The notes under the pieces: model-generated
What the model saw: only the letters and a program-made list of their open reading frames with translations
The model's database searches: none
What the model was told of the DNA's origin: nothing
Source of the DNA: Pedobacter sp. SYSU D00535
Lineage (GTDB): Bacteria > Bacteroidota > Bacteroidia > Sphingobacteriales > Sphingobacteriaceae
Reading direction: 5' to 3'
Length of the DNA: 64,000 nucleotides
Assembly (NCBI RefSeq): GCF_017355855.1
Contig: NZ_JAFEWD010000001.1
Span: forward strand, 930,001-994,000
In this document: in pieces, positions 45,401 through 53,252 of the stretch
Numbering within the stretch: the stretch's first letter is position 1
Layout of the letters: the number at the start of each line of letters is the position of its first letter
Made by a program: the position numbers and the translations under genes

Positions 45401-46483
45401 GAATTTGACATCGATATCCGGCCTCAAATACCCGTGACGATTATTACCCAATGCAAGAATTTTCCCGTTTAGTATCTCCAATGTAGCTGACTCTCTTGGA
45501 ACGGCATCATACGCAAGATCAGTTTCCAGGGGATCTATATTTGAGTAAAGTCCGTCATTGAAGAACACAAAGGAGTAAGTATTCTGGCTAGGATCATACG
45601 CCTCGTATACCTGTTCAGCTATATCTAAGTTCGCAGGGAGAGAAAGTATATGAGTACGTTCAACCTCTCTTACAAGAAACCAATCGTAGTTACCTTCCCT
45701 TGCGGCGATTTTTACGGTTTTCACACGAATATCACCAATATTGACGCGAACAATATGACAGTTATTCTTAGTAGCATTTGTTCCAATCGCAGGTGTTGAT
45801 TCTTCTTCTGGTAAGGGACGGTTTGAGATCGGAGACCAAGCACTAGGTTCTTCATCTAAATAAGTAAATTGAGTACGGTATTGCAGCAGTTTTCCTCTAA
45901 ATAAATTAGAAGGACGGGTTGGATCATTGGCATAGATAGCTTGGGGAGGGTATATGGGCGGCTTTCTAATTACTAGAAAATCATCTTTTGTCATCATCCC
46001 CAAAGACCCACTTTTTAGCCTTTCTAGGTTGAGGCAACAAGGTTCCTTACGTCCATTAAGAAAAAATAGAAACTTGCCGTCTACGAGTTTAATATCGTTA
46101 ACGTAGGTGTCTGAAGTTAGCGGGAAGATATCTTTACCGCCGGAGTCATTTCTATTGGTAAATAGAATAGTTTGCTCGTTGGTGTCGGAATCAAACTCTG
46201 TAATTGTATGACGGCCCGATGAGTTGAATCTGAAGATGTAGGCTTTACGCTCTGCTTCAAATTTCTCACAGCCAACCGTCTTATTAATACCCGATGGCAA
46301 CGTAAGTGAGATTGGGTCGGTAGAGTTTATATTGGTTAGGTAGCCCGTTTCTCCTTCGCCTGTACCTGTGTTTCTTAGATTAAATGCTTCTCGGTAATCA
46401 GTAGAGGATATAAATTCCGGAGCAGAATCCAAATCCATCCCACCACCTCCAAAGTCTCGCGTATCTCTTATAATGTTGCTCAT
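42461..46483 (-). CDS. very large phage structural protein (stabilisation/tail-type) with Ig-like repeats
   Basis: 1340 aa. The N-terminus (GGGMDLDSAPEFISSTDYRE, AFNLRNTGTGE) and FTYLDEEPSAWSPIS recall the neck/stabilisation proteins of Bacteroidota podophages such as crAss-like phages; this is memory-based. A beta-rich body follows. Near residues 970-1040 is a cadherin-like unit (GTISYNSNTGIATYTPNKGY, AGKDNFTF). Two tandem ~100-residue Ig-like repeats follow (from about 1046 and 1150), each with the pattern VSN-x-EL ... ESN-I-I ... GGEYS-NGG ... V-VRL (compare SITGGEYSVNGGPF and SIVGGEYSKNGGAY), and then a C-terminal beta region. No signal peptide, as expected for a virion protein. It is divergent from the excisionase-like gene at the right end. 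Confidence 0.65.
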   Translation of the reverse strand: MSNIIRDTRDFGGGGMDLDSAPEFISSTDYREAFNLRNTGTGEGETGYLTNINSTDPISLTLPSGINKTVGCEKFEAERKAYIFRFNSSGRHTITEFDSDTNEQTILFTNRNDSGGKDIFPLTSDTYVNDIKLVDGKFLFFLNGRKEPCCLNLERLKSGSLGMMTKDDFLVIRKPPIYPPQAIYANDPTRPSNLFRGKLLQYRTQFTYLDEEPSAWSPISNRPLPEEESTPAIGTNATKNNCHIVRVNIGDIRVKTVKIAAREGNYDWFLVREVERTHILSLPANLDIAEQVYEAYDPSQNTYSFVFFNDGLYSNIDPLETDLAYDAVPRESATLEILNGKILALGNNRHGYLRPDIDVKFSPSFYDPHLIARPANQSTALSYGTPWERAESTVKQRYYRVEITWSGIAKQGDYIRINIHNLDNVPLYYHEHTVIASEDGNTLKAIQSLATKIPNAAVQQVGDKVILKFSTPRKNEDPNPDQTKHLGNIVIDLANAGDGVSVSKAALKSNSYYQLAVACYDRWGRSFPIYTDARSTVSTLPMAKLAGNAPAIKWELNGKAPEGAESYQILISKNRTHQKTLYVNGIVNTENKSPDYVEFRINSLRNFTEAHSSSIISYDYTEGDRCTFVYKGEKEWFNTSVIDLEVVGFKMLKPENGDKVDFLLTVRKPDFDIATLADKNILLEVYTPKQREDAIGSGSDEISIFYEIGDRYPIVNGEYSVKTGDIKEGDVFLKTRQLENAVDPSKLDTYVVEDFNFSDFYQSNYDGYGRPRSYFDTPEDIRTGNSIVYSDTYVPFSKINLLHRFYPERTYGNQSGETSATYGVIRKIFQRDTTLLVFQDLKIGYVPVNTTILETADSQRSITISDKLLNHVRYAEGTNLCIGTAVESFAVGIDGIYFADPYNGEVGKVTLAGINSISGKMSSHFKKVLHHADKEKKKIIGIYDNFYNEYILSIEDNGSVVNELVFGESSWVALEENNPLANQITILQYPTNGTISYNSNTGIATYTPNKGYAGKDNFTFSFTKDGKTVTKRACIDVTLGKDGIYDFIFIDVSNAELNTVYESNPILITSNNIPVPISITGGEYSVNGGPFMVEASEVFPEDTVVVRLTSANQESTTSSATLSVAGYSDTFSVTTEAVVVPDDTTPNAFAFTGVSNRELSTFAESNTIIVSGVNVAVPVSIVGGEYSKNGGAYAAASTTAVNGDTFKVRLLTSSNYGTETSTTLTIGDTSATFTATTKSSITYKQITVRTTNNSGLFPTIELFDNTNNDSRLVYNGHTGSYPIEVVDDNNTLRLVVENFESVGVEVTVNGQTESMLPLTTVEFTLDKADVYITVTSFNQI

Positions 46484-46665
46484 TTCTTGCTAATTTCCCT
46501 TTCGGTAGACCTTAAAATTAAGGAAAAAGAGCACGTGTATTTTGGCCCAAAACCTTAGCTATATCTCCCAATAGCGGCCCGATAGTGTAGGTTTTCAACA
46601 GTCGCTGGTAGTAATTTCTGAAGTCTGTATATTTAGATATAAACTCTTTGTAAAGTTGACGAAAT

Positions 46666-46986
46666 ATGATAGACGAGGGAATTCTTAAGAAACTAAGCAA
46701 CATAGAACAGTTGCTTAAAGAACAAAATCTTTTACAGAAAAATATTCTAAGCTTAGACGAAGCTGCTATTTACATGAACCTTTCGAGTTCGGCACTTTAC
46801 AAATTGACTAGCGCGTCAAAGATTACCTATTCGAAACCAACGGGTAAGTGCATATATTTTAAAAGGGAGGATATTGACAGGTTCTTAGCGGGGAATACAT
46901 ACGTTTCCAATTCAGATATCGAAACTCAGATAGCGAGCTTCAAAATTGGTAATGTCTCAAAAAGTAACAAGAATTATGGCGGGTGA
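46666..46986 (+). CDS. helix-turn-helix excisionase-family DNA-binding protein
   Basis: 106 aa. The N-terminal helix ILKKLSNIEQLLKEQNLLQK resembles the coiled-coil start of the protein at 21741. Then an HTH_17 unit: ILSLDEAAIYMNLSSSALYK, with wing YSKPTGKCIYFKREDIDRFL. Probably the recombination directionality factor of the right-end integrase, whose gene lies 185 nt away. It overlaps the next small gene. Confidence 0.8.
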   Translation: MIDEGILKKLSNIEQLLKEQNLLQKNILSLDEAAIYMNLSSSALYKLTSASKITYSKPTGKCIYFKREDIDRFLAGNTYVSNSDIETQIASFKIGNVSKSNKNYGG

Positions 46987-47170
46987 AATTGAAAAAAGCA
47001 ACACGTTTATTGTCGATAAAAATTTGGACGCGCTACTAAATACCATTAATATTCATAAGCCTATATCCCCAGAGTTGATGAATAAAATGGCGGTAAAATA
47101 TGGTATTCCCGTCGTCATCTTGCAGGCAATACTACTTGAACAATCCGGCTATCTAAGAACTTCTAATTAA
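46952..47170 (+). CDS. small hypothetical protein coupled to excisionase-like gene
   Basis: About 72 aa from the ATG at 46952; a TTG at 46946 and an ATG at 46976 are alternatives. It overlaps the upstream gene by 35 nt (11 nt if the later ATG is used). Helical (LDALLNTINIHKPISPELMN ... IPVVILQAILLEQSG). It stops 1 nt from the end of the convergent integrase gene. Unknown function. Confidence 0.5.
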   Translation: MSQKVTRIMAGEIEKSNTFIVDKNLDALLNTINIHKPISPELMNKMAVKYGIPVVILQAILLEQSGYLRTSN

Positions 47171-47171
47171 T

Positions 47172-48413
47172 CTACCCTGTTTTCTCGAAATCCAACAGCA
47201 TCTTTTGATAAGTCTCCTTTACTGAGTTCTCAAAGCTTCCGAGATAGCTATCTGTAGTCTTTTCATTTTGATGCCCTAGTGATTCAGATATAAACGCAGT
47301 GGGCGCTCCTGCTCTCTTGAGGGTCGTTGCAAATGAATGGCGAGCTGCGTAGGTGGTCAATTTAATATCAATTCCTAACTCCTCCCCGATGCGCTTCATA
47401 TACTTATTTAAGGTCTTATTGGCTTGCTGAATCTTCTTAAATTGTCTAATAGTTGAATCCTCGGTAGTAATAATCCCAAAAACATAGGTTTCCGGACCAG
47501 CTGCCTCGACTCCCCACTTATTTATGATTTTTTTAATTTGAGGGAGAAGCATAACTACAATCGGCTTTAGATCTTGCTTAGTAGATCTTTCTGTCTTTGA
47601 GCGAATGAACGTAAGGCTTGTCTTCGTTACATTCTTGTACTTCAGCTTACAAACATCTTTGATATTAGCTCCATTACACAAGTAACAAAACATCCAAAGA
47701 TCCCTCCACCTTTCTTCCGCCTCAGTCACCGGTACATAATCTACGATTTGCTTGATCTCTGTGAGCGTTAATGATTTTTTCACTTTACGACCCGCGGGTA
47801 TTTGATATTTCCGCTTCCCAAAGGGATAAAGATCACGTGGTAGTAAACCACGTTCGATTGCGATGTTTAGGATCGTTCTAAGGCTCCGGAGGTAGATGCC
47901 TGCACTTGTCATCGAGTTGCCGTTGCCAACAAACCATTTCTCATATTCAGCTAACCATTGTGGTGTAATGTCCTCAAAGTTCAACTTCTTCCTCCTCTGG
48001 TCATTAAGAAAGTTCCGGATGGAATTAGAGGAAGTGCTATAGATCGCTGCGTTTCCGTGTCGATTTTCCAAAGAGAGGGACTTTATATAGTCGTCAAAAA
48101 GACTGAATACATCCTCTCCTCTGCGATCCTCTTGAGAGAATTTCTTTTCGAAAGATTGGAAGGTAAATAGTGGAAGTTCTTTAATAGCGTCAACTGCTTT
48201 CTTCTCAATTCCGTTGAAATAGACTTGGTGCTCCTTATATACTCCTCTCGCATTTTTTAGCTGGATCTTTTCCCAATCTTCTTCGGTTAGCGAAATATTT
48301 AAGGGGTAGTATTTCTGCTGCCGCTGGTGGGTTATTCGAAGTTTAACGGAATATGTACCGTCCTTTTTCTGAACTCTCTTATCAAGTATAATAGCTGTTG
48401 TGGCTCTGATCAT
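47172..48413 (-). CDS. tyrosine-type site-specific integrase, right end
   Basis: 413 aa, standard length. The Arm/SAM-like N-terminal region starts RATTAIILDKRVQKKDGTYS with SVKLRITHQRQQKYYPLNIS, typical of Bacteroidota integrases. Catalytic part: the first Arg position reads YLCNGANIKDV, so Arg is replaced by Asn (N247); then TYAARHSFATTL with R358 and H359, LGHQNEKTT, and nucleophile Y390 (TTDSYLGSF). The missing first Arg is seen in a subset of Bacteroidota phage integrases, so activity is possible. It lies 144 nt inside attR, the usual integrase place, and is the best candidate for the island's integrase. Confidence 0.9.
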   Translation of the reverse strand: MIRATTAIILDKRVQKKDGTYSVKLRITHQRQQKYYPLNISLTEEDWEKIQLKNARGVYKEHQVYFNGIEKKAVDAIKELPLFTFQSFEKKFSQEDRRGEDVFSLFDDYIKSLSLENRHGNAAIYSTSSNSIRNFLNDQRRKKLNFEDITPQWLAEYEKWFVGNGNSMTSAGIYLRSLRTILNIAIERGLLPRDLYPFGKRKYQIPAGRKVKKSLTLTEIKQIVDYVPVTEAEERWRDLWMFCYLCNGANIKDVCKLKYKNVTKTSLTFIRSKTERSTKQDLKPIVVMLLPQIKKIINKWGVEAAGPETYVFGIITTEDSTIRQFKKIQQANKTLNKYMKRIGEELGIDIKLTTYAARHSFATTLKRAGAPTAFISESLGHQNEKTTDSYLGSFENSVKETYQKMLLDFEKTG

Positions 48414-48556
48414 GCTCTATTTTAATACATACAATTTACATACAATTCGGGAGAAATCTGCTAAAAACATTTCAACACTAGCAAGAAAAGATGTCTTCTT
48501 ATATGATTTAGCAAACATCAGCAAATGTATGGCTAGCAAAGGAAAGGATAGCCGTA

Positions 48557-48603
48557 TGACTCTTAATCAGTGGGTCGAGAGTTCGAGCCTCTCCCAGGTC
48601 ACT
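48557..48603 (+). repeat. attR, 47-bp direct repeat (tRNA-Lys 3' part)
   Basis: Identical to 12508-12554. It carries the 3' part of tRNA-Lys only and is not a functional tRNA. Confidence 0.95.
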
Positions 48604-48607
48604 AAGT

Positions 48608-48643
48608 AAAACAGCCTTCATGCAATCATGAAGGCTGTTTTTT
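48608..48643 (+). terminator. strong rho-independent terminator (original tRNA-Lys terminator)
   Basis: Stem CAGCCTTCATG / CATGAAGGCTG, loop CAAT, preceded by AAAA and followed by six T. It lies 5 nt past attR, where the end of the undisturbed tRNA-Lys transcript would be. Confidence 0.85.
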
Positions 48644-48731
48644 ACACTCTCTTACGCTTGAAACTCCCGTTTCGGTGAATTTTACATAACCAACAAGAGA
48701 AAGTTTATTGATACCCCTCATTTTGTTGATT

Positions 48732-51194
48732 TCAATTCACGCTGATTTTTAAACTACTAGAGTTTAGCCGTTTTGATTTAACTTTTAAGGATACACTTCC
48801 TTTTTGATACCCGGATTTGAGTATAACCATCGCCCTGCCATTAAATAATTTTGGTTGCAAGGAATTGAAACTTTCCATGTCATTTGGCGCGGCGTTACCA
48901 GAAGCAACAATCTGACCTGCCTTTCCGGTTAATGAGATGTTAACTTTTCTACCTGAGTCCATAACAACATTACCATTCTGATCTACTAGTTCAATCAGCA
49001 CATAAGAAAGTGACTGTCCATTTGCCGGCAGACTTCTGCGGTCGGCAGATAATCTCAATATTCTTTTCGCTCCTGGTGTAGCCAGTAAAATGGAATCACC
49101 TGCTACACCATTAATATATTCAACTGCTTTAAGCGTTCCAGGTTGATAAGGAATGGTGAAGGTAGTTTTATAAATGCTGTCTGTTTTCTGTTCTGCTAAA
49201 AACTTACCATTAAGGAACAGCCTGATATTTGGCGCTCTGGAATATACATTTACAAAGACTTTCTTACCGATCTGCTTCGGGAAATCCCATGCCAGGGTTT
49301 CCTCCGGCCAGCCCCAGAAGCTAACTTTTCTAATCTTTCCCGGTTGGGGCGGCAATTCTACTGCCATCGTAATGTTTCGCTGTTTCCAAACTACATCCCG
49401 GTAGTAGGACTGAGGCTTTTTTATACCCAGCAGATCAATGTCTCCACACCAGGCGTTGTACCATGGCCAACCCTGAAAAAAGTGTAGGTTTTCCTCTGGA
49501 TCGACTTCAATGGAGCTGCCCAAACCGGATTCACCCAGATAGTCCATTGCTGTCCAGGTAAAATCTCCTATCACATAAGGTAATTTTTCTACTTTATTCC
49601 AATTAGCTGCAGCTTCGGTGGCTACACTTTCAGTACCTACCATGATCCGGTCGGGAAATCTAGCGTGATCACGCTCATATAAAGACCACATGTAATTGTA
49701 ACCAGCTACATCAAGGGAACGAAAGGCGTTGTCGATCGGAACTCTGTTTTTGCGTTCTTTATCCCACTGGTTGTTTACCCCAGCAGTGATCGCCCTCGTT
49801 GTATCGTATTTCCGCACTTCTTTTCTCAAATAGGCTGCGATTTCCATACCTCTGTCAGTAAGCCTTTCGTATATTTCATTACCAATGCTCCACATAATGA
49901 CAGACGGTTTATTGCGATCCCTCAGCACCAGCGATCTGATGTCTCTCGCACTCCATTCTTTAAAATACTGATGGTAGTCGTCAGGGTTTTTCTTTTTTTC
50001 CCATTGATCAAAAGCTTCATTTATTACAAACATCCCCAAACGATCACAGGCTTGCATAAAGCTTTCTGACATAGGATTATGTGATCGCACAGCTATGAAT
50101 CCATTGGCCTTCAAAAGTTCAATCTTTCTTTCTTCAGCGCGGTCATATGCTGCTGCACCAAGCAGGCCATTGTCGTGGTGAATGCATCCCCCTTTCAAAT
50201 CCAGAGACTGACCATTGATCTGAAACCCCTTGTCAACGGAATAGGCAATTGTACGAATGCCAAAAGGTAAGGAAACAATATCCTGCACGCCGTTTTTATT
50301 GGTCAATGTCAACTTTAAGGTATAAAGGGACGGAGTTGTAACATTCCATAGTTTGGGATTTGTTACCATAAAATTAAAAGCCAGAGCTGCAGTATCATTT
50401 GCTGCGTCAGGAACAGGCCTGTGTTCCTTAGCAACAACTTCTCCTCCGGGGCCGATGAGCACAGCATCAATTTCCAGATCTCTATCAGACCTGGATTGGA
50501 TCACCGTTGTGCTTATGTTCAGCCTAGCTTTGTCTTTAAGTATGGAGGTAGTCTGAACAGAACTAAGCCAGTCATCTATATACGAGTGACCGGTCCTGAT
50601 CAGATAAACGTGCCTGTAAATGCCCGATCCGGCATACCACCTGGAGTTTTTTCCTTTATTAACTACTTTTATTGCAATTACATTTTTTTTCCCGGGCGCG
50701 TTACAATAGGGCGTAATGTCAAAGCGGAAGGTGCTGTAACCATACATGTTCTCCCATGCCTTTTTTCCGTTTATCCATATTTCCGATTGATTGTATATAC
50801 CTTCAAAATACAATTCATGTCTTTTCCCGGCGTCAGCTGAACCTATCGTAAATGTTTTTCGATACCATCCTTCCCCTCCCAGTGTCTGGCCGGTTGCAGC
50901 ACCGCCCGGGCTATCCTTGCTGAAAGGACCTACCGTTTTACCAGGAACCTGATTTTGAATCGGCTCAATGCTCCAGTCGTGAGGAAGGTCCAGCGATCGC
51001 CAGTTACTATCATCAAATTCAACCAGTTTTGCCTGCTCTGCAACACCCAGATAAAATTTCCAGCCGCTGTCAAAAAGTTGTTTCCTGTCATCTGCATGCG
51101 AGAATGCTGGAAATGCCAGCATCATGATGAAAAAATAGAGCTTAAAAATAAATGACGTGTGAACTGAATGTTCGCAGGGCAGAGATCTAAACAT
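48732..51194 (-). CDS. GH2-family glycoside hydrolase (beta-galactosidase-like), secreted
   Basis: 820 aa from the ATG at 51194, chosen because a consensus -7 promoter lies 22 nt upstream; an in-frame ATG at 51284 is before that promoter. Signal region FKLYFFIMMLAFPAFSHA. Order: sugar-binding jelly roll (LFDSGWKFYLG ... YFEGIYNQSEIWING), Ig-like GH2 domain, then the TIM barrel with GGCIHHDNGLLGAAAY, RSHNPMSESFMQACDRLG, acid/base Glu in IMWSIGNEIYER (about E440) and nucleophile Glu in IMVGTESVATEA (about E522), and C-terminal beta domains (LFLNGKFLAEQK). A retaining exo-enzyme; the sugar (galactose, mannose or glucuronate) cannot be read. It lies just outside attR. Confidence 0.93.
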   Translation of the reverse strand: MFRSLPCEHSVHTSFIFKLYFFIMMLAFPAFSHADDRKQLFDSGWKFYLGVAEQAKLVEFDDSNWRSLDLPHDWSIEPIQNQVPGKTVGPFSKDSPGGAATGQTLGGEGWYRKTFTIGSADAGKRHELYFEGIYNQSEIWINGKKAWENMYGYSTFRFDITPYCNAPGKKNVIAIKVVNKGKNSRWYAGSGIYRHVYLIRTGHSYIDDWLSSVQTTSILKDKARLNISTTVIQSRSDRDLEIDAVLIGPGGEVVAKEHRPVPDAANDTAALAFNFMVTNPKLWNVTTPSLYTLKLTLTNKNGVQDIVSLPFGIRTIAYSVDKGFQINGQSLDLKGGCIHHDNGLLGAAAYDRAEERKIELLKANGFIAVRSHNPMSESFMQACDRLGMFVINEAFDQWEKKKNPDDYHQYFKEWSARDIRSLVLRDRNKPSVIMWSIGNEIYERLTDRGMEIAAYLRKEVRKYDTTRAITAGVNNQWDKERKNRVPIDNAFRSLDVAGYNYMWSLYERDHARFPDRIMVGTESVATEAAANWNKVEKLPYVIGDFTWTAMDYLGESGLGSSIEVDPEENLHFFQGWPWYNAWCGDIDLLGIKKPQSYYRDVVWKQRNITMAVELPPQPGKIRKVSFWGWPEETLAWDFPKQIGKKVFVNVYSRAPNIRLFLNGKFLAEQKTDSIYKTTFTIPYQPGTLKAVEYINGVAGDSILLATPGAKRILRLSADRRSLPANGQSLSYVLIELVDQNGNVVMDSGRKVNISLTGKAGQIVASGNAAPNDMESFNSLQPKLFNGRAMVILKSGYQKGSVSLKVKSKRLNSSSLKISVN

Positions 51195-51216
51195 AAAATT
51201 TTGTATAACTGTAAAA

Positions 51217-51224
51217 CAAAAGTA
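51217..51224 (-). promoter_or_regulatory. -7 promoter element TACTTTTG for the GH2 gene
   Basis: The minus strand reads TACTTTTG, an exact TAnnTTTG match, 22 nt before the chosen GH2 start. Confidence 0.55.
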
Positions 51225-51638
51225 CGACTTAGCTATTAAGATTTCGGTATCAGAACCGTTACTATAGGTCAGAGCTGAGGTCATTAAAAGGGATATCCAA
51301 AGGCCGGATTGTTTGTAAATAGCACTAGTGTTTCGGTTCCCTGCACTTCCTCCGCCCGTAGTCGTTCAAGAATCGTTATTTTTGAGACTTTTTTTTGTTT
51401 TTAGATCAACGGAGCTCCTGTATCTGATAGACTCCTTTTCCTCTGAAGGCTATTCCCAGTAAAGACCATACAATTTTACCGTAAGCAGTATTTTCTTACC
51501 TTTGCTCCCAATGAAGCTTACTATTTACAATAGTCCGGTTACACCACCGTGAATATTAGCTCTCTCTTCGTTCGCTCTTTAGCATTCTACCGCTGAGGAC
51601 CCTCCTGTATTTCTATTTTTAACTTTAACAATTAAGGG
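51225..51638. other. divergent promoter region between GH2 and SulP
   Basis: No full gene. It holds the SulP -7 element (51497-51504) and, in the leader, a 13-codon ORF (51510-51551, MKLTIYNSPVTPP) starting a few bases after that element. Confidence 0.45.
51497..51504 (+). promoter_or_regulatory. -7 promoter element TACCTTTG for the SulP gene
   Basis: Exact TAnnTTTG match 134 nt before the SulP start; TTTTACCG about 20 nt further upstream may be the -33. Confidence 0.5.
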
Positions 51639-53174
51639 ATGAAACCTTATTTACGTCTGTTCGACTTTTCACAGAAAGTCGATTACAAAACTGAAATTTT
51701 AGCGGGTTTAACCGTAGCTATGACTATGATGCCCGAATCACTATCCTTTGCAATTCTCGCAGGATTGCCTCCGCTCGTTGGCCTCTATGCTGCTTTTATT
51801 ATGGGTCTTATCACCTCCATCTTCGGTGGCAGGCCGGGGTTAATTTCTGGTGGAGCCGGAGCTACGGTCGTGGTGTTGATTGCTCTTATGCAATCGCATG
51901 GAATAGAATATGTATTTGCAACCGTGGTGTTGGCGGGCCTGATACAGATTGTGGTGGGACTGTTTAAACTAGGCAAGTTTATTCGCCTGGTACCCCAGCC
52001 TGTTATGTTCGGTTTTGTCAACGGACTTGCCGTCATCATTTTTATGGCGCAACTGGAGCAGTTTAAGACGGTAGCCAACGGACAAAGCACCTGGATGACC
52101 GGTGAACCCTTGCTGATTATGGCGGGCCTGGTGGCACTTACTATCGCCTTAGTCGTCTTTTTTCCTCGTATCACCAAAGCTATACCTCCTTCTCTGGGAG
52201 CAATTATCGTAGTATTCCTGCTTGTCATTGGTTTCAATATTGACACCCGTACCGTTAGAGATATTGCCTCTGTTAGTGGTGGTTTTCCTCCTTTCCATAT
52301 CCCGGAAGTGCCCTTTACGCTTGATACCCTGGAGATCATTTTCCCTTATGCTTTAGTGATGGCAGGCGTTGCGCTAACTGAAGGGCTGCTAACACTTAAC
52401 CTGGTTGACGAGATAACGGCAACAAGAGGAAACGGCAACCGTGAATGTCTGGCCCAGGGAGGCGCGAATATCTTAAATGGCTTTTTCTTTGGTATGGGAG
52501 GCTGCCCCATGATCGCTCAAACGCTTGTAAATCTTTCGGCCGGAGCAAGAGCGCGACTATCGGGAATTGTGGCAGCGCTTACAATCCTGCTGATTATATT
52601 TTTTGGAGCTCCCATTATTGAGCGCGTGCCTATGGCCGCTCTTACGGGGGTAATGATCATGGTAGCTATAGGCACCTTCGAATGGTTAAGCTTTAAAATA
52701 ATTAATAAGATGCCCAAACAGGACGTATTTGTAGGTATCCTGGTTGCTGTCATTACTATCTGGCTTCACAACCTGGCTTTGGCAGTATTAATTGGAGTCA
52801 TTATCTCGGCCTTGGTATTCGCATGGGACAGCGCTACGCGGATCCGCGCAAGAAAACATGTCGACGCTAATGGCGTCAAGCATTATGAAATATACGGGCC
52901 CTTGTTCTTTGGATCTGTTGCCACCTTCACCGAAAAGTTTGACGTATTGAATGATCCCGAGGAAGTAATCATCGATTTTAAAGACAGCCGCGTGGCAGAT
53001 ATGTCGGGAATCGAAGCACTAAACAAACTGACTGAGAGATATCATAAGGCAGGAAAAAAGCTACACCTGAGACATCTTAGTGAAGACTGCAGGTTACTGC
53101 TGAAGAATGCTGAAGCAGTAATTGATGTCAATATCCTTGAGGACCCGATCTACCACGTCGCTGCCGATAAATAA
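51639..53174 (+). CDS. SulP-family anion permease with STAS domain
   Basis: 511 aa, an inner-membrane secondary transporter for sulfate, bicarbonate or another anion. The membrane part holds the repeated 7+7 helix fold, with MPESLSFAILAGLPPLVGLY and VAGL/AF-type helices, FVNGLAVIIFMAQLEQF, ATRGNGNRECLAQGGANIL and GMGGCPMIAQTLVNLSAGAR, all typical of SulP. The C-terminal STAS domain (about 415-505) contains YGPLFFGSVATFTEKF and VIIDFKDSRVADMSGIEALN, where the Ser matches the usual phosphorylatable position. The operon appears monocistronic. The substrate is undetermined; shorter SulP members in this phylum often take sulfate or bicarbonate. Confidence 0.93.
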   Translation: MKPYLRLFDFSQKVDYKTEILAGLTVAMTMMPESLSFAILAGLPPLVGLYAAFIMGLITSIFGGRPGLISGGAGATVVVLIALMQSHGIEYVFATVVLAGLIQIVVGLFKLGKFIRLVPQPVMFGFVNGLAVIIFMAQLEQFKTVANGQSTWMTGEPLLIMAGLVALTIALVVFFPRITKAIPPSLGAIIVVFLLVIGFNIDTRTVRDIASVSGGFPPFHIPEVPFTLDTLEIIFPYALVMAGVALTEGLLTLNLVDEITATRGNGNRECLAQGGANILNGFFFGMGGCPMIAQTLVNLSAGARARLSGIVAALTILLIIFFGAPIIERVPMAALTGVMIMVAIGTFEWLSFKIINKMPKQDVFVGILVAVITIWLHNLALAVLIGVIISALVFAWDSATRIRARKHVDANGVKHYEIYGPLFFGSVATFTEKFDVLNDPEEVIIDFKDSRVADMSGIEALNKLTERYHKAGKKLHLRHLSEDCRLLLKNAEAVIDVNILEDPIYHVAADK

Positions 53175-53191
53175 ATAAGCTAGGTTCTTAT

Positions 53192-53235
53192 AAAAAAAAA
53201 AACAGCTTACAGGAACTGTATTCCTGTAAGCTGTT
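53192..53235 (-). terminator. terminator for the PL1 gene (hairpin with U-tract on minus strand)
   Basis: Perfect 15-bp stem AACAGCTTACAGGAA / TTCCTGTAAGCTGTT with loop CTGTA. A run of A at 53192-53202 gives the U-tract for minus-strand transcripts. It may also stop SulP transcripts, though less well. Confidence 0.85.
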
Positions 53236-53252
53236 AATCTACAATAACAGAT

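Larger units (their letters stand above)
12508..48603. mobile_element. 36-kb island integrated in tRNA-Lys (defence-rich, phage-satellite-like)
   Basis: Bounded by perfect 47-bp direct repeats taken from the 3' part of tRNA-Lys. A tyrosine recombinase lies just inside each end (13224-14600 plus strand; 47172-48413 minus strand). Two excisionase-like HTH genes, a replication-like operon, many defence-family genes and two tail-type phage genes lie within. No relaxase, type IV secretion, terminase, portal or capsid gene is recognisable. The interior looks more AT-rich than the flanks and contains many small unassigned ORFs, typical of acquired DNA. It could be a phage satellite, a decayed prophage, or a composite of two elements, given the two recombinases. 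Confidence 0.9.

Noticed and set aside
46518-46703. 61-codon minus-strand ORF between the 1340-aa gene and the excisionase-like gene
   Set aside because: It overlaps the start of the clear HTH gene on the other strand and has no features.
12508-48603. Island as an integrative conjugative element
   Set aside because: No relaxase, coupling protein, VirB4 or Tra-type gene is recognisable anywhere in it.
12508-48603. Retron or diversity-generating retroelement in the island
   Set aside because: No reverse transcriptase (no YxDD-type motif) and no template/variable repeat pair seen near the tail genes.
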